Of a DNA stretch of 53,042 nucleotides, positions 16,214 through 24,589 are shown in pieces (position 1 is the first letter of the stretch; every line of letters begins with the position of its first letter). The notes beneath the pieces are model-generated. The model was not told where the DNA came from. It did no database searches and worked only from the letters and a program-made list of their open reading frames with translations. The stretch covers positions 1 through 53,042 of the forward strand of contig NZ_CANLTR010000021.1 of NCBI RefSeq assembly GCF_947494055.1, read 5' to 3'. The stretch comes from an uncultured Jannaschia sp. Its GTDB lineage: Bacteria > Pseudomonadota > Alphaproteobacteria > Rhodobacterales > Rhodobacteraceae. Made by a program: the position numbers and the translations under genes.

Positions 16214-16971
16214 CGTCCGTAACCTCCGACCGGGCGGTCGTACGCGGTGCCGGCAACGCCGGGCGTCGGCGCGTCGAAGCGCGGATCGTAATCGTCGCGG
16301 CGATAGTCCGAACGATCACGCGGCATCCCGCTGCGATAGCCGGACTGGTCGCGTTCGGACGCCTTGAGCAGTCGCGCGACCGCGAAGCCCAGAAGCGCGG
16401 CCCCGCCGAGGAAGACGCCCGGATTGCGGCGGGCGAAGGTGGTCACGTCATCGGCAAGCGAGCCGAGATCCTTGTCCCGGATCGCGTCGGCCGCGTAGCC
16501 CAAATTCGAGGCGAGGTAATCCGCCGCGCGTGCCTGATAGCTGTCGTCACCGAATTCGTGACCGGCATTGCGGATCTGATCGGCCGTGCGCTCGATGTTG
16601 GATGTCGCGTAGCTGCGGGCCTCCTCGACCTTGGAATCCGCGGCCGACCGGGCCTGGTCGGCGAGCTTGTGCGCCTCGCCGCGGGCCTTGTCGCCGAGCT
16701 GCGACGCACGGCTCTCCGCGGCGTCCTTCGTCTCCTTCGCCATGTCGGCGGCGTTCTTCTCCGAGCCTGATGCAGAGCCGGTCGCGGTCGTGTTCGACGT
16801 GGTCGCGCTCCCGCCCGTGGTGGCTCCGCCGGTGGCCGTTGTTCCGCCCGTCGAGCCGGCGACAGCGCCGGTAGCAGCGGTGGAGGGGTTCGCCGCCGTG
16901 GAGGCGGCCGTCGACGGGTTGCCGGGTTTCGGCGTGGCCGTCGGGGTAGGGGTGGATTTGTCGGTGTTCAT
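16210..16971 (-). CDS. Thr/Ala/Gly-rich membrane-anchored stress protein of unknown function
   Basis: A 253-residue protein. Residues 1-70 are a low-complexity stretch of Thr, Ala, Ser, Gly and Pro. Residues about 70-175 form a long charged amphipathic helix region rich in Ala/Glu/Asp/Lys, reminiscent of LEA-like or apolipoprotein-like repeats. A short hydrophobic segment (PGVFLGGAALLGFAVARLL, about 184-202) and an Arg/Tyr/Asp-rich tail follow. The ATG is preceded by AGGAG at 8 nt. It overlaps the holin-X-like gene by 4 nt. A desiccation or osmotic protective role is plausible from composition only. Confidence 0.75.
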   Translation of the reverse strand: MNTDKSTPTPTATPKPGNPSTAASTAANPSTAATGAVAGSTGGTTATGGATTGGSATTSNTTATGSASGSEKNAADMAKETKDAAESRASQLGDKARGEAHKLADQARSAADSKVEEARSYATSNIERTADQIRNAGHEFGDDSYQARAADYLASNLGYAADAIRDKDLGSLADDVTTFARRNPGVFLGGAALLGFAVARLLKASERDQSGYRSGMPRDRSDYRRDDYDPRFDAPTPGVAGTAYDRPVGGYGR

Positions 16972-17011
16972 TACTGTGTCTCCTAAATTGCCTTGGATCG
17001 GGCCGATCGGA

Positions 17012-17080
17012 TCAGCTGACGAAGCTGATCACCGCAAGGACCACGACGACGACGCCGATGATGTAGAAGATGCTGTGCAT
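17012..17080 (-). CDS. 22-residue single-pass membrane peptide
   Basis: A very short gene: ATG at 17080-17078, TGA at 17014-17012. The peptide starts MHSIFYIIG and continues with a Val-rich helix ending ISFVS, so it is almost entirely one TM segment. GAGAGG lies 6-11 nt before the start codon. A perfect EcfG-type promoter lies about 70 bp upstream, and the next gene starts 40 bp downstream, so it is probably the first gene of the envelope-stress operon. Similar tiny MHSI...-type membrane peptides are known from other alphaproteobacteria (recollection, not checked). Confidence 0.65.
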   Translation of the reverse strand: MHSIFYIIGVVVVVLAVISFVS

Positions 17081-17149
17081 GCTGGCCTCTCAGGTTCCGC
17101 GGGGTGCCGGGTCCTGTGCGGTTGGCCGGCGCCTCAACTTCGGCACCTC

Positions 17150-17175
17150 AACGCGTCCATTCACAATTCTGTTCC
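17150..17175 (-). promoter_or_regulatory. EcfG-type general stress promoter of the envelope-stress operon
   Basis: Read on the minus strand: GGAAC (17175-17171), 17 nt, CGTT (17153-17150). This is a perfect match in sequence and spacing. It precedes the 22-residue membrane peptide and the three genes down to 14628. Confidence 0.7.
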
Positions 17176-17245
17176 CTTCCTTAACCCGCGGCCCCGGCAA
17201 GCGTGGCGCTTGCCCGGAAAGCCGCCGGCGGGTAGCCCCGACAGG

Positions 17246-17893
17246 ATGCTGGACCTCGATCTCGTGATTTTCGACTGCGACGGCGTGCTCATCGACAGCG
17301 AGGGACTGTCGGGGGAGGTGCTGATCGAATCCCTGGCCGAGATCGGGGTAACGATCGACTTCGACGTCTTCTGCACGCGCATGGTCGGGCGGAGCTTTCC
17401 GACCGTCGCCGCCGAGCTTCGGACGCGATCAGGATACCCCCTGCCGGAGGGGTTCGAGATGCAGTACCGGCGCCGCCTGCTCGCCCGGTTCGAGACGGAG
17501 CTCGCGCCCACGATGGGGGTCGAGTCGATGCTGGACCTGCTCGATCTTCCGGTCTGCGTCGCGACCTCGTCGTCGCCCGAGCGGGTGCGACATTCGCTCG
17601 GCGTGACCGGGCTCTCCGACCGGTTCCCGCATGTCTTCACCGCCTCCGAGGTCGCGCGGGGCAAGCCGGCGCCGGACCTGTTCCTGCACGCCGCGGCGCG
17701 GATGGGGGCGGATCCGGCCCGATGTCTCGTCGTTGAGGACAGCCTGCCCGGCCTCGAAGCCGCCCGCGCCGCGGGGATGCGCGCGCTGCGCTACACCGGC
17801 GGGGCGCATCTGCGGGGGCGGATGCTCAAACACGAGGCCGACATCGTCTGCTTCGACGACTGGCGCAGGTTTCCCGCGGTGATCGGGGCATGA
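17246..17893 (+). CDS. HAD-superfamily phosphatase (beta-phosphoglucomutase/GPH-like)
   Basis: A 215-residue haloacid dehalogenase-type phosphatase. Motif I is DCDGVLIDSEG (FDCDGVL) near residues 9-15. Motif II Ser/Thr lies in VATSSSPERV, motif III Lys in RGKPAPDLF, and motif IV in VVEDSLPGLEAA. The helical cap after motif I marks subfamily I. Such enzymes dephosphorylate sugar phosphates or phosphoglycolate. Its stop overlaps the SorC-type regulator start by 4 nt and it heads the polyol block, so a polyol- or ketose-phosphate substrate is likely (inference). The start is ATG 17246. Confidence 0.85.
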   Translation: MLDLDLVIFDCDGVLIDSEGLSGEVLIESLAEIGVTIDFDVFCTRMVGRSFPTVAAELRTRSGYPLPEGFEMQYRRRLLARFETELAPTMGVESMLDLLDLPVCVATSSSPERVRHSLGVTGLSDRFPHVFTASEVARGKPAPDLFLHAAARMGADPARCLVVEDSLPGLEAARAAGMRALRYTGGAHLRGRMLKHEADIVCFDDWRRFPAVIGA

Positions 17894-18861
17894 GCGACGA
17901 GACCCGGTTCGACGACGCCGCCCGCGCGGGCTGGCTCTATTACGTCGCCGGCAACCGGCAGGACGAGATCGCGCGCAAGCTCGGCGTCAGCCGGCAATCG
18001 GCGCAGCGGCTCGTGGCGATGGCGGTGAGCGAGCGGCTGGTGAAGGTCCGGCTCGACCACCCGATCGCACAATGCATGGAGCTGGCGCATCGCCTGACCG
18101 AACGCTACGGGCTTTCGCGTTGCGAGGTCGTACCCTCGGATCCGGACGCGCCCGGTTTGCTGACCGGCGTCGCCATCGTCGGCGCGGTCGAGATGGAACG
18201 CTTCCTGAAGCTGTCCGCACCGCAGATCCTCGCCCTCGGCACCGGCCGGGCGCTGCGGGCCTGCACCGAGCACCTCGCGGCGATGAACTGTCCGCAGCAC
18301 CGCATCGTCAGCCGACTCGGCAACATGATGCAGGACGGGTCCGCCACGCCCTACAACGTCGTCATCCGCATGGCCGAGCGGGTGGGCGCGCGCCACTACC
18401 CGATGCCGCTTCCCGTGCTCGCCCGCACGCAGGACGAGCTGGCGGTGCTCCACGCGCAGGATCCGGTGCGCAACACGCTCGAACTTTGCGCGCGCGCGGA
18501 CGCGACCTTCGTGGGCGTGGGCCAGATCGACGAGATGGCGCCGCTCAAGGTGGACGGGTTCATGAGCGAGGCCGAGGTCACGGCCCTGCGCGCGCAGGGG
18601 GCCGTGGGCGAGATCACGAGCTGGGTCTTCGACGGCGACGGGCGCATCTTCGACAGCGGCTACAACGAACGCGTGGCCTCCGCTCCGCTCGCACCGGCGG
18701 GCGACCGGCCGGTCATCGGCATCGCCGTGGGGGCCGCGAAGGTGCCGGCAATCCGTGGCGCCTTGCGCGGCCAGCTCCTCAACGGACTGATCACGGACGA
18801 AGCGACGGCGGCCGGCGTTCTGGATGACGGCGCGGATCTGCCGGCTCGTTCACCCCCTTGA
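17890..18861 (+). CDS. SorC/DeoR-type sugar-binding transcriptional regulator of the polyol operon
   Basis: A 323-residue regulator. The N-terminal helix-turn-helix (QDEIARKLGVSRQSAQRLV, residues about 23-41) is followed by a SorC-type sugar-binding/oligomerisation domain (ILALGTGRALRACTEHL; FVGVGQID; GDGRIFDSG). Family members bind a sugar or sugar phosphate and control the adjacent catabolic operon. The gene directly precedes the transporter genes. TTGACA of a candidate promoter overlaps its stop codon, and three similar GCATxxGCCCA-like repeats follow, so the transporter operon is the probable target. The effector is probably a polyol or its phosphate. Confidence 0.85.
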   Translation: MSDETRFDDAARAGWLYYVAGNRQDEIARKLGVSRQSAQRLVAMAVSERLVKVRLDHPIAQCMELAHRLTERYGLSRCEVVPSDPDAPGLLTGVAIVGAVEMERFLKLSAPQILALGTGRALRACTEHLAAMNCPQHRIVSRLGNMMQDGSATPYNVVIRMAERVGARHYPMPLPVLARTQDELAVLHAQDPVRNTLELCARADATFVGVGQIDEMAPLKVDGFMSEAEVTALRAQGAVGEITSWVFDGDGRIFDSGYNERVASAPLAPAGDRPVIGIAVGAAKVPAIRGALRGQLLNGLITDEATAAGVLDDGADLPARSPP

Positions 18862-18926
18862 CAGAACCGTCCTGAATGATGAGCATACGCCCACCTGATA
18901 GGCATTTGCCCAAAAGGCATATGGGA
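18858..18926 (+). promoter_or_regulatory. Promoter/operator region of the polyol transporter operon
   Basis: TTGACA (18858-18863) is a perfect -35 hexamer overlapping the regulator's stop codon, with a weak -10 candidate near 18881-18888. Three related copies follow: GCATACGCCCA (18883-18893), GCATTTGCCCA (18902-18912) and GCATATGGGA (18917-18926), 19 and 15 bp apart. They are suitable half-sites for the SorC-type regulator encoded just upstream. The third copy contains the Shine-Dalgarno sequence. Confidence 0.5.
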
Positions 18927-18932
18927 GGATTT

Positions 18933-20246
18933 ATGACCAAGATGAACCGTGCCCTGATGGGCGCGACCGCGTTCTGCATGGTCGCCGGAGTCGCATCCGC
19001 GCAGCAGACCACCCTGACCATCGCCACCGTGAACAACGGCGACATGATCCGCATGCAGGGCATGACCGACAGCTTCACCGAAGCCAACCCGGACATCGCC
19101 CTCGAATGGGTGACGCTCGAGGAGAACGTCCTGCGTCAGCGTGTCACCACCGACATCGCGACTAACGGGGGTCAGTACGACGTGATGACCATCGGCACCT
19201 ACGAGGTTCCGATCTGGGGTCGTCAGGGTTGGCTGACATCGCTCAATGACCTGCCGGCCGAATGGAACAAGGACGACATCCTGCCCGCGATCGCCGGGGG
19301 ACTCACCGTCGACGGAGAACTCTACGCCGCGCCGTTCTACGGTGAATCCTCGATGGTCATGTACCGCACCGACCTGATGGAGGAGGCCGGCCTCGAGATG
19401 CCCGAGGCGCCGACCTGGGAGTTCATCCGCGAGGCCGCGGCGGCGATGACCGACGAGGAGGCCGAGATCTACGGCATCTGTGCCCGCGGAAAGGCCGGCT
19501 GGGGCGAGAACATGGCCTTCCTGACCGCGATGGCCAACAGTTTCGGCGCCCGTTGGTTCGACGAGGAATGGAACGCGCAGTTCGACCAGCCGGAATGGCG
19601 GGAGACGCTCGAGTTCTACACCGGCATGATGGAGGAATCCGGCCCTCCGGGCGCGTCCAACAACGGGTTCAACGAGAACCTCGCGCTGTTCCAGCAGGGC
19701 AAGTGCGGCATGTGGATCGATGCGACCGTCGCCGCGTCCTTCGTGACCGGTGCGGACTCGACCGTGGCCGACCAGGTCGGCTTCGCGCTGGCGCCCGATA
19801 CCGGCCTCGGCAAGCGCGGCAACTGGCTCTGGGCCTGGTCGCTGGCGATCCCGGCGAGTACCGATGCGCCGGAAGCCGCCAAGACGTTCGTCGCCTGGGC
19901 CACGTCCAACGAATACACCGAGCTGGTGGCCGAGGCCGAGGGCTGGGCCAACGTCCCGCCGGGCACGCGCACCTCGCTGTACGAGAACGAGGAATACCTC
20001 TCGGCCGCGCCTTTCGCCGAGATGACGCTGCAAAGCATCGAATCCGCCGATCCGACCAACCCGACGGTCGATCCGGTCCCCTATACCGGTGTGCAGTTCG
20101 TGGCCATTCCGGAGTTCCAGGGCATCGGCACGGCGGTCGGTCAGCAGTTTTCCGCGGCACTTGCGGGGACCACGTCGATCGACGACGCGCTCGCAACGGC
20201 GCAGCAGCTGACAACCGACGAGATGGAGGACGCGGGCTACAACTGA
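18933..20246 (+). CDS. smoE: ABC transporter, sugar-alcohol substrate-binding protein (SmoE-like)
   Basis: A 437-residue extracytoplasmic solute receptor. Its Sec signal peptide (residues 1-23, MTKMNRALMG... ending ASA) is followed by a family 1 sugar-binding protein fold (GQYDVMTIGTYEVPIWGRQG; YGESSMVMYRTDLMEEAGL). Overall it resembles the sorbitol/mannitol-binding SmoE proteins of Rhodobacter. ATG 18933 has GGGAGG 8 nt upstream; an in-frame ATG at 18876 would bury the signal peptide. It is the first gene of the smoEFGK-mtlK operon. Polyol specificity is inferred from family and from the adjacent mannitol dehydrogenase. Confidence 0.85.
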   Translation: MTKMNRALMGATAFCMVAGVASAQQTTLTIATVNNGDMIRMQGMTDSFTEANPDIALEWVTLEENVLRQRVTTDIATNGGQYDVMTIGTYEVPIWGRQGWLTSLNDLPAEWNKDDILPAIAGGLTVDGELYAAPFYGESSMVMYRTDLMEEAGLEMPEAPTWEFIREAAAAMTDEEAEIYGICARGKAGWGENMAFLTAMANSFGARWFDEEWNAQFDQPEWRETLEFYTGMMEESGPPGASNNGFNENLALFQQGKCGMWIDATVAASFVTGADSTVADQVGFALAPDTGLGKRGNWLWAWSLAIPASTDAPEAAKTFVAWATSNEYTELVAEAEGWANVPPGTRTSLYENEEYLSAAPFAEMTLQSIESADPTNPTVDPVPYTGVQFVAIPEFQGIGTAVGQQFSAALAGTTSIDDALATAQQLTTDEMEDAGYN

Positions 20247-20257
20247 GCCCGTTTCCC

Positions 20258-20283
20258 GGCGGGGCCGACCACCCGGCCCCGCC
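20258..20283 (+). other. Strong intercistronic stem-loop between the binding-protein and permease genes
   Basis: GGCGGGGCCG and CGGCCCCGCC form a perfect 10-bp GC stem with a 6-nt loop, 12 bp after the smoE-like stop. There is no T-run. Such hairpins after binding-protein genes usually protect the upstream mRNA from 3' decay, so that the receptor is made in excess over the permease. Confidence 0.65.
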
Positions 20284-20312
20284 ACCCCCGTGTTCTTGGG
20301 AGGGATCACGTC

Positions 20313-21185
20313 ATGGCTACCGCACATTCCCGCGCCGCCGCCCGCATCATGATCGCGCCGGCCACGGTCCTGCTGCTCGGGTGGATGCTGATCCCCCTCT
20401 GCATGACGCTCTACTATTCGTTCCAGCGCTATCGCCTGCTGACGCCGGACAATCGCGGATGGGTCGGGTTCCGGAACTACGAGCGGTTCCTCACCAATCC
20501 GGCGTTCCAGGATGCGTTGATCAACACGCTCCTCCTCGTGCTTGGCGTACTCGTCATCACCGTCGTCCTCGGGGTGCTCCTCGCGATCCTGCTCGACCAG
20601 CCGATGTTCGGCCAGGGCATCGTCCGCATCCTCGTGATCGCCCCGTTCTTCGTGATGCCCACCGTCTCGGCGCTGGTCTGGAAGAACATGTTCATGAACC
20701 CGGTGAACGGCCTCTTCGCCTACGCGTTCGAGGCGGTCGGCCTGCAACCCTACGACTTCCTCAGCCAGGCGCCGCTCGCCTCGATCATCGGGATCGTGGC
20801 GTGGCAGTGGCTGCCTTTCGCCACGCTGATCCTGCTGACGGCGATCCAGTCGCTCAACAGCGAGCAGATGGAGGCTGCCGAGATGGACGGCGCCGGGCCG
20901 ATCCAGCGGTTCATCTACATCACGCTGCCGCATCTGGGCCGCGCGATCACCGTCGTGATCCTGATCCAGACGATCTTCCTTCTATCGATCTTCGCCGAGA
21001 TCCTCGTGACCACGAATGGCGGTCCGGGTACGGCCTCCACCAACCTCACCTACCTCGTCTACGCCGAGAGCCTCCTGAGCTTCGACGTCGGCGAAGGCAG
21101 CGCCGGGGGCGTCGTCGCCATCATCCTGGCCAATATCGTCGCGATCTTCCTGATGCGGATGATCGGCAAGAACCTGGACGCCTGA
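20313..21185 (+). CDS. smoF: ABC transporter permease (SmoF-like)
   Basis: A 290-residue MalF-type inner-membrane permease with about six TM helices. It carries the EAA loop EQMEAAEMDGAGPIQRFIYI, followed by a short segment reading TLPHL (about residues 190-213), which contacts the ATPase. A GGAGG sequence precedes the ATG. It lies between the substrate-binding protein and the second permease, 13 bp from the latter, as in Rhodobacter smoEFGK. Partner: SmoG-like protein encoded directly downstream. Confidence 0.85.
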   Translation: MATAHSRAAARIMIAPATVLLLGWMLIPLCMTLYYSFQRYRLLTPDNRGWVGFRNYERFLTNPAFQDALINTLLLVLGVLVITVVLGVLLAILLDQPMFGQGIVRILVIAPFFVMPTVSALVWKNMFMNPVNGLFAYAFEAVGLQPYDFLSQAPLASIIGIVAWQWLPFATLILLTAIQSLNSEQMEAAEMDGAGPIQRFIYITLPHLGRAITVVILIQTIFLLSIFAEILVTTNGGPGTASTNLTYLVYAESLLSFDVGEGSAGGVVAIILANIVAIFLMRMIGKNLDA

Positions 21186-21198
21186 GGAGGAGACGCGG

Positions 21199-22029
21199 AT
21201 GGCCCGAGCGATCACACCCCGCCGCAAGGCGTTCAACACCGCCCTCGCCTGGCTCATCGGGCTGGCGATCTTCTTCCCGATCCTGTGGACGTTCCTGACG
21301 AGCTTCAAGACCGAGGCGACCGCGATCGCCGACCCGCCGGTCTGGTTCTTCTTCGACTGGACGACGGAGAACTACTCCGTCGTGCAGGAGCGGTCGGGCT
21401 ACTTCCGCTACTTCTGGAACAGCGTCCTGATCTCGGTCGGCTCCACGTTGCTCGGCCTGATCATCGCGGTCCCGGCGGCGTGGTCGATGGCCTTCGTGCC
21501 GGCGCGCCGTACGAAGGACATCCTGATGTGGATGCTGTCCACCAAGATGCTGCCGGCCGTCGGCGTGCTCGTCCCGATCTACCTGATCTTCCGCGACCTC
21601 GGCATTCTCGACAACGTCTGGGGCCTCGTTTTCGTGCTGATGATGATCAACCTGCCGATCATCGTCTGGATGCTCTACACCTACTTCCGCGAGATCCCGG
21701 GCGAGATCCTCGAGGCCGCGCGGATGGACGGGGCGACGCTTAAATCCGAGATCCTCTACGTTCTTGCACCGATGGCGGTGCCAGGCATCGCCTCGACCGT
21801 GCTCCTCAACATCATCCTCGCCTGGAACGAGGCGTTCTGGACGCTCAACCTCACGGCCGCGCAATCCGCGCCACTCACGGCGTTCATCGCCAGCTACTCC
21901 TCGCCGGAGGGGCTGTTCTACGCCAAGCTCTCCGCCGCCTCGACCATGGCGATCGCGCCGATCCTCGTGATGGGCTGGTTCAGCCAGAAGCAGCTCGTGC
22001 GCGGCCTGACCTTCGGAGCGGTGAAATGA
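21199..22029 (+). CDS. smoG: ABC transporter permease (SmoG-like)
   Basis: A 276-residue MalG-type permease with about six TM helices and the EAA motif in [20 protein letters not shown]. An N-terminal basic stretch precedes the first helix, giving a cytoplasmic N-terminus. AGGAGG lies just upstream of ATG 21199. It pairs with the SmoF-like protein to form the polyol translocation pore. Confidence 0.85.
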   Translation: MARAITPRRKAFNTALAWLIGLAIFFPILWTFLTSFKTEATAIADPPVWFFFDWTTENYSVVQERSGYFRYFWNSVLISVGSTLLGLIIAVPAAWSMAFVPARRTKDILMWMLSTKMLPAVGVLVPIYLIFRDLGILDNVWGLVFVLMMINLPIIVWMLYTYFREIPGEILEAARMDGATLKSEILYVLAPMAVPGIASTVLLNIILAWNEAFWTLNLTAAQSAPLTAFIASYSSPEGLFYAKLSAASTMAIAPILVMGWFSQKQLVRGLTFGAVK

Positions 22030-22069
22030 CCGCCCCGATCCCGACACCCCTAGCCGGAGGCCTGCGCCC

Positions 22070-23071
22070 ATGGGCACGATAACACTCGAAAAGGTCACCA
22101 AGTCCTTTGGCGACGTGCAGGTCATTCCGCCGCTCGACCTCGAGATCAACGACGGAGAATTCGTCGTCTTCGTCGGCCCGTCCGGCTGCGGCAAGTCCAC
22201 GCTCCTGCGCCTGATTGCGGGGCTCGAGGACGTCACCTCCGGCGAGATCCGCATCGACGGGCGCAACGCGACCGAGGTGCCGCCGGCGCGGCGCGGCCTC
22301 GCGATGGTGTTCCAGTCCTACGCGCTCTATCCGCACATGTCGGTGCGCAAGAACATCGCCTTCCCGCTTCGCATGGCGAAGATGGACAAGGCCGAGCAGG
22401 ACCGCCGGGTCGAGAACGCGGCCCGTGTCCTCAACCTCTCGAACTATCTCGACCGTCGCCCCGGTCAGCTCTCGGGCGGCCAGCGACAGCGCGTCGCCAT
22501 CGGCCGCGCCATCGTGCGGGAGCCGGCGGCGTTCCTCTTCGACGAGCCGCTGTCGAACCTTGACGCCGCGCTGCGGGTCGGCATGCGGATGGAGATCTCC
22601 GAACTTCACTCGCAGCTCGAGACGACGATGATCTACGTCACCCACGACCAGGTCGAGGCGATGACGATGGCCGACAAGATCGTCGTCCTGCAGGCCGGCA
22701 ACATCGAGCAGGTCGGCTCGCCGCTGGAGCTCTACCACCGCCCGCGCAACACCTTCGTCGCGGGCTTCATCGGCTCGCCCAAAATGAACCTGATGTCCGG
22801 GGCCGAGGCCGACAAGTACGACGCCACCACGGTCGGTGTCCGTCCGGAGCATATCGACGTCACGCCCGACGGGCCGTGGCAGGGGCGGGTCGGCGTGGCC
22901 GAGCATCTGGGTTCCGACACGTTCATCCACGTTCACGAGACCGGCCTCGCGGAGACGCTGACCGTGCGCCAGACGGGCGACATCTCGGTCCGCCACGGCG
23001 ACATGATCCGCCTGACGCCGCGCCAGGACGAGATGCACCGGTTCGGCGCGGACGGTCTCCGCCTCGAATGA
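22070..23071 (+). CDS. smoK: ABC transporter ATP-binding protein (SmoK/UgpC-like)
   Basis: A 333-residue MalK-type ATPase. Walker A is G36-P-S-G-C-G-K-S-T44, the signature LSGGQ lies at 134-138, Walker B is LFDEP (about 156-160), and the switch histidine is in [10 protein letters not shown]. The C-terminal third forms the regulatory OB-like (TOBE) domain. It energises the SmoE/F/G importer. The operon order and intact motifs indicate a functional transporter. It starts 40 bp after smoG. Confidence 0.9.
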   Translation: MGTITLEKVTKSFGDVQVIPPLDLEINDGEFVVFVGPSGCGKSTLLRLIAGLEDVTSGEIRIDGRNATEVPPARRGLAMVFQSYALYPHMSVRKNIAFPLRMAKMDKAEQDRRVENAARVLNLSNYLDRRPGQLSGGQRQRVAIGRAIVREPAAFLFDEPLSNLDAALRVGMRMEISELHSQLETTMIYVTHDQVEAMTMADKIVVLQAGNIEQVGSPLELYHRPRNTFVAGFIGSPKMNLMSGAEADKYDATTVGVRPEHIDVTPDGPWQGRVGVAEHLGSDTFIHVHETGLAETLTVRQTGDISVRHGDMIRLTPRQDEMHRFGADGLRLE

Positions 23072-23131
23072 TGGGCCGCCTTCGGGCGAACCCTGTCGAA
23101 ATAAGAAACCTGCAAGAATGGACGGTGTCCC

Positions 23132-24586
23132 ATGGATCAGCCGGTCAAACCCTCTGTCGCGACGCTCGATGCCCTTCCCGAGGGCGTCGAGAAGCCGGAC
23201 TACGATCCCGCCACGCTGTCGCCGGGCATCGTGCATATCGGCATCGGCAACTTCCACCGCGCGCATATGGGCGTCTATCTCGATCGGCTGTTCGGGCGGG
23301 GCGGGCCGACGGACTGGGCCATCGTCGGCGCGGGCGTGCGTCCGCCGGGCGACGTGGGAATGCGCGATCGGCTCGCGGCGCAGGACTGGCTGACCACCGT
23401 GGTCGAACTCGACCCGGCGGGTCTCAGCGCCCGCGTTACGGCGCCGATGACCGGCTTCGCCGAGATCACACCGGAAGCGACGATCGCCGCGATGGCCGAT
23501 CCGCGCATCCGTATCGTCTCGCTCACGGTGACGGAGGGCGGCTACTACACCCGTGCCGACGGAAGCTTCGACGCCGAACACCCCGACATCCGGGCCGACG
23601 CGACCGGTGACACGCCCCGCACGGCCTTCGGCATGATCCTCGCCGCGCTACGCCGGCGGCGGGAGGCCGGCACCGAGCCGTTCACGATCATGTCCTGCGA
23701 CAATCTTCCGGGCAACGGTCATGCCGCGCATGCCGCTTGCGGTGGCCTGGCGGAGATGCGGGGCGAGACGGACCTGCTCGACAGCGTCGCCTTCCCGAAC
23801 GGCATGGTCGACTGCATCACGCCCGCGACGACCGACAAGGTGCGCGACATGGTGCGGACCCGCTTCGGCCTCGACGACGCCGCGCCGGTCATCTGCGAGC
23901 CGTTCCGGCAATGGGTTCTGGAGGACAACTTCCCGACCGGTCGCCCGCCGCTCGAGGAGGTGGGCGTCGAATTCGTCGCGGACGTGGTGCCCTACGAACT
24001 GATGAAGCTGCGGGTTCTCAACGCAGCGCATGCGGCGATCGCCTACCCTTCGGCGTTGCTCGGCCATGTTGCCGTTCACGAAGCGGTCGCGGATCCGGAC
24101 GTGGCCGAATGGGTGCGGGCCGTGATCGCGCGCGAGGCGATCCCGACGCTGGCTCCGATCGAGGGCGTCGACTTCCATGCCTATCTCGACACCTGCATGG
24201 AACGGTTCGCCAATGCGGAGGTCGGTGACACGGTCGCGCGGCTCTGTCTCGACGGATCGAACCGGCAGCCGAAATTCGTCCTGCCGACCCTGCGCGACCG
24301 GCTGAAGGACGGCGAGACGATCGAGGGGCTGGCGCTCGAGGTCGCGCTCTGGCGCGCCTACGCCGCGACCGGCGGGACCGAGGCAGCCCCGGTGATCGAG
24401 GACGAGCGGGCGGACCGGTTGCACGCGGCCGCACAGGAAGCGCCCTCCACATTCCTCGCCTTGGAGGACGTGTTCGGCGATCTCCGGCAAGAGGCGCGCT
24501 TCGCGGAGGCTTTCGAGGCGGCCTGCACGGCGATCGAGGCGAACGGACCGCGCGGCGCGATCCGGGATTACGTCGCCGCCGCCTGA
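23132..24586 (+). CDS. mtlK: Mannitol 2-dehydrogenase (polyol-specific long-chain dehydrogenase)
   Basis: A 484-residue NAD-dependent enzyme of the PSLDR family. The N-terminal Rossmann region has IVHIGIGNFHRAHMGVYLDR, and the active-site motif K-x4-N-x2-H is present as KLRVLNAAH (about residue 290-300). It oxidises D-mannitol (and often D-arabinitol or sorbitol) to the 2-keto sugar in the cytoplasm, following import by SmoEFGK. It ends the operon 3 bp from the convergent MFS gene. No fructokinase or xylulokinase gene and no smoS-like sorbitol dehydrogenase follow, so the ketose must be phosphorylated by an enzyme encoded elsewhere. Confidence 0.9.
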   Translation: MDQPVKPSVATLDALPEGVEKPDYDPATLSPGIVHIGIGNFHRAHMGVYLDRLFGRGGPTDWAIVGAGVRPPGDVGMRDRLAAQDWLTTVVELDPAGLSARVTAPMTGFAEITPEATIAAMADPRIRIVSLTVTEGGYYTRADGSFDAEHPDIRADATGDTPRTAFGMILAALRRRREAGTEPFTIMSCDNLPGNGHAAHAACGGLAEMRGETDLLDSVAFPNGMVDCITPATTDKVRDMVRTRFGLDDAAPVICEPFRQWVLEDNFPTGRPPLEEVGVEFVADVVPYELMKLRVLNAAHAAIAYPSALLGHVAVHEAVADPDVAEWVRAVIAREAIPTLAPIEGVDFHAYLDTCMERFANAEVGDTVARLCLDGSNRQPKFVLPTLRDRLKDGETIEGLALEVALWRAYAATGGTEAAPVIEDERADRLHAAAQEAPSTFLALEDVFGDLRQEARFAEAFEAACTAIEANGPRGAIRDYVAAA

Positions 24587-24589
24587 CCG

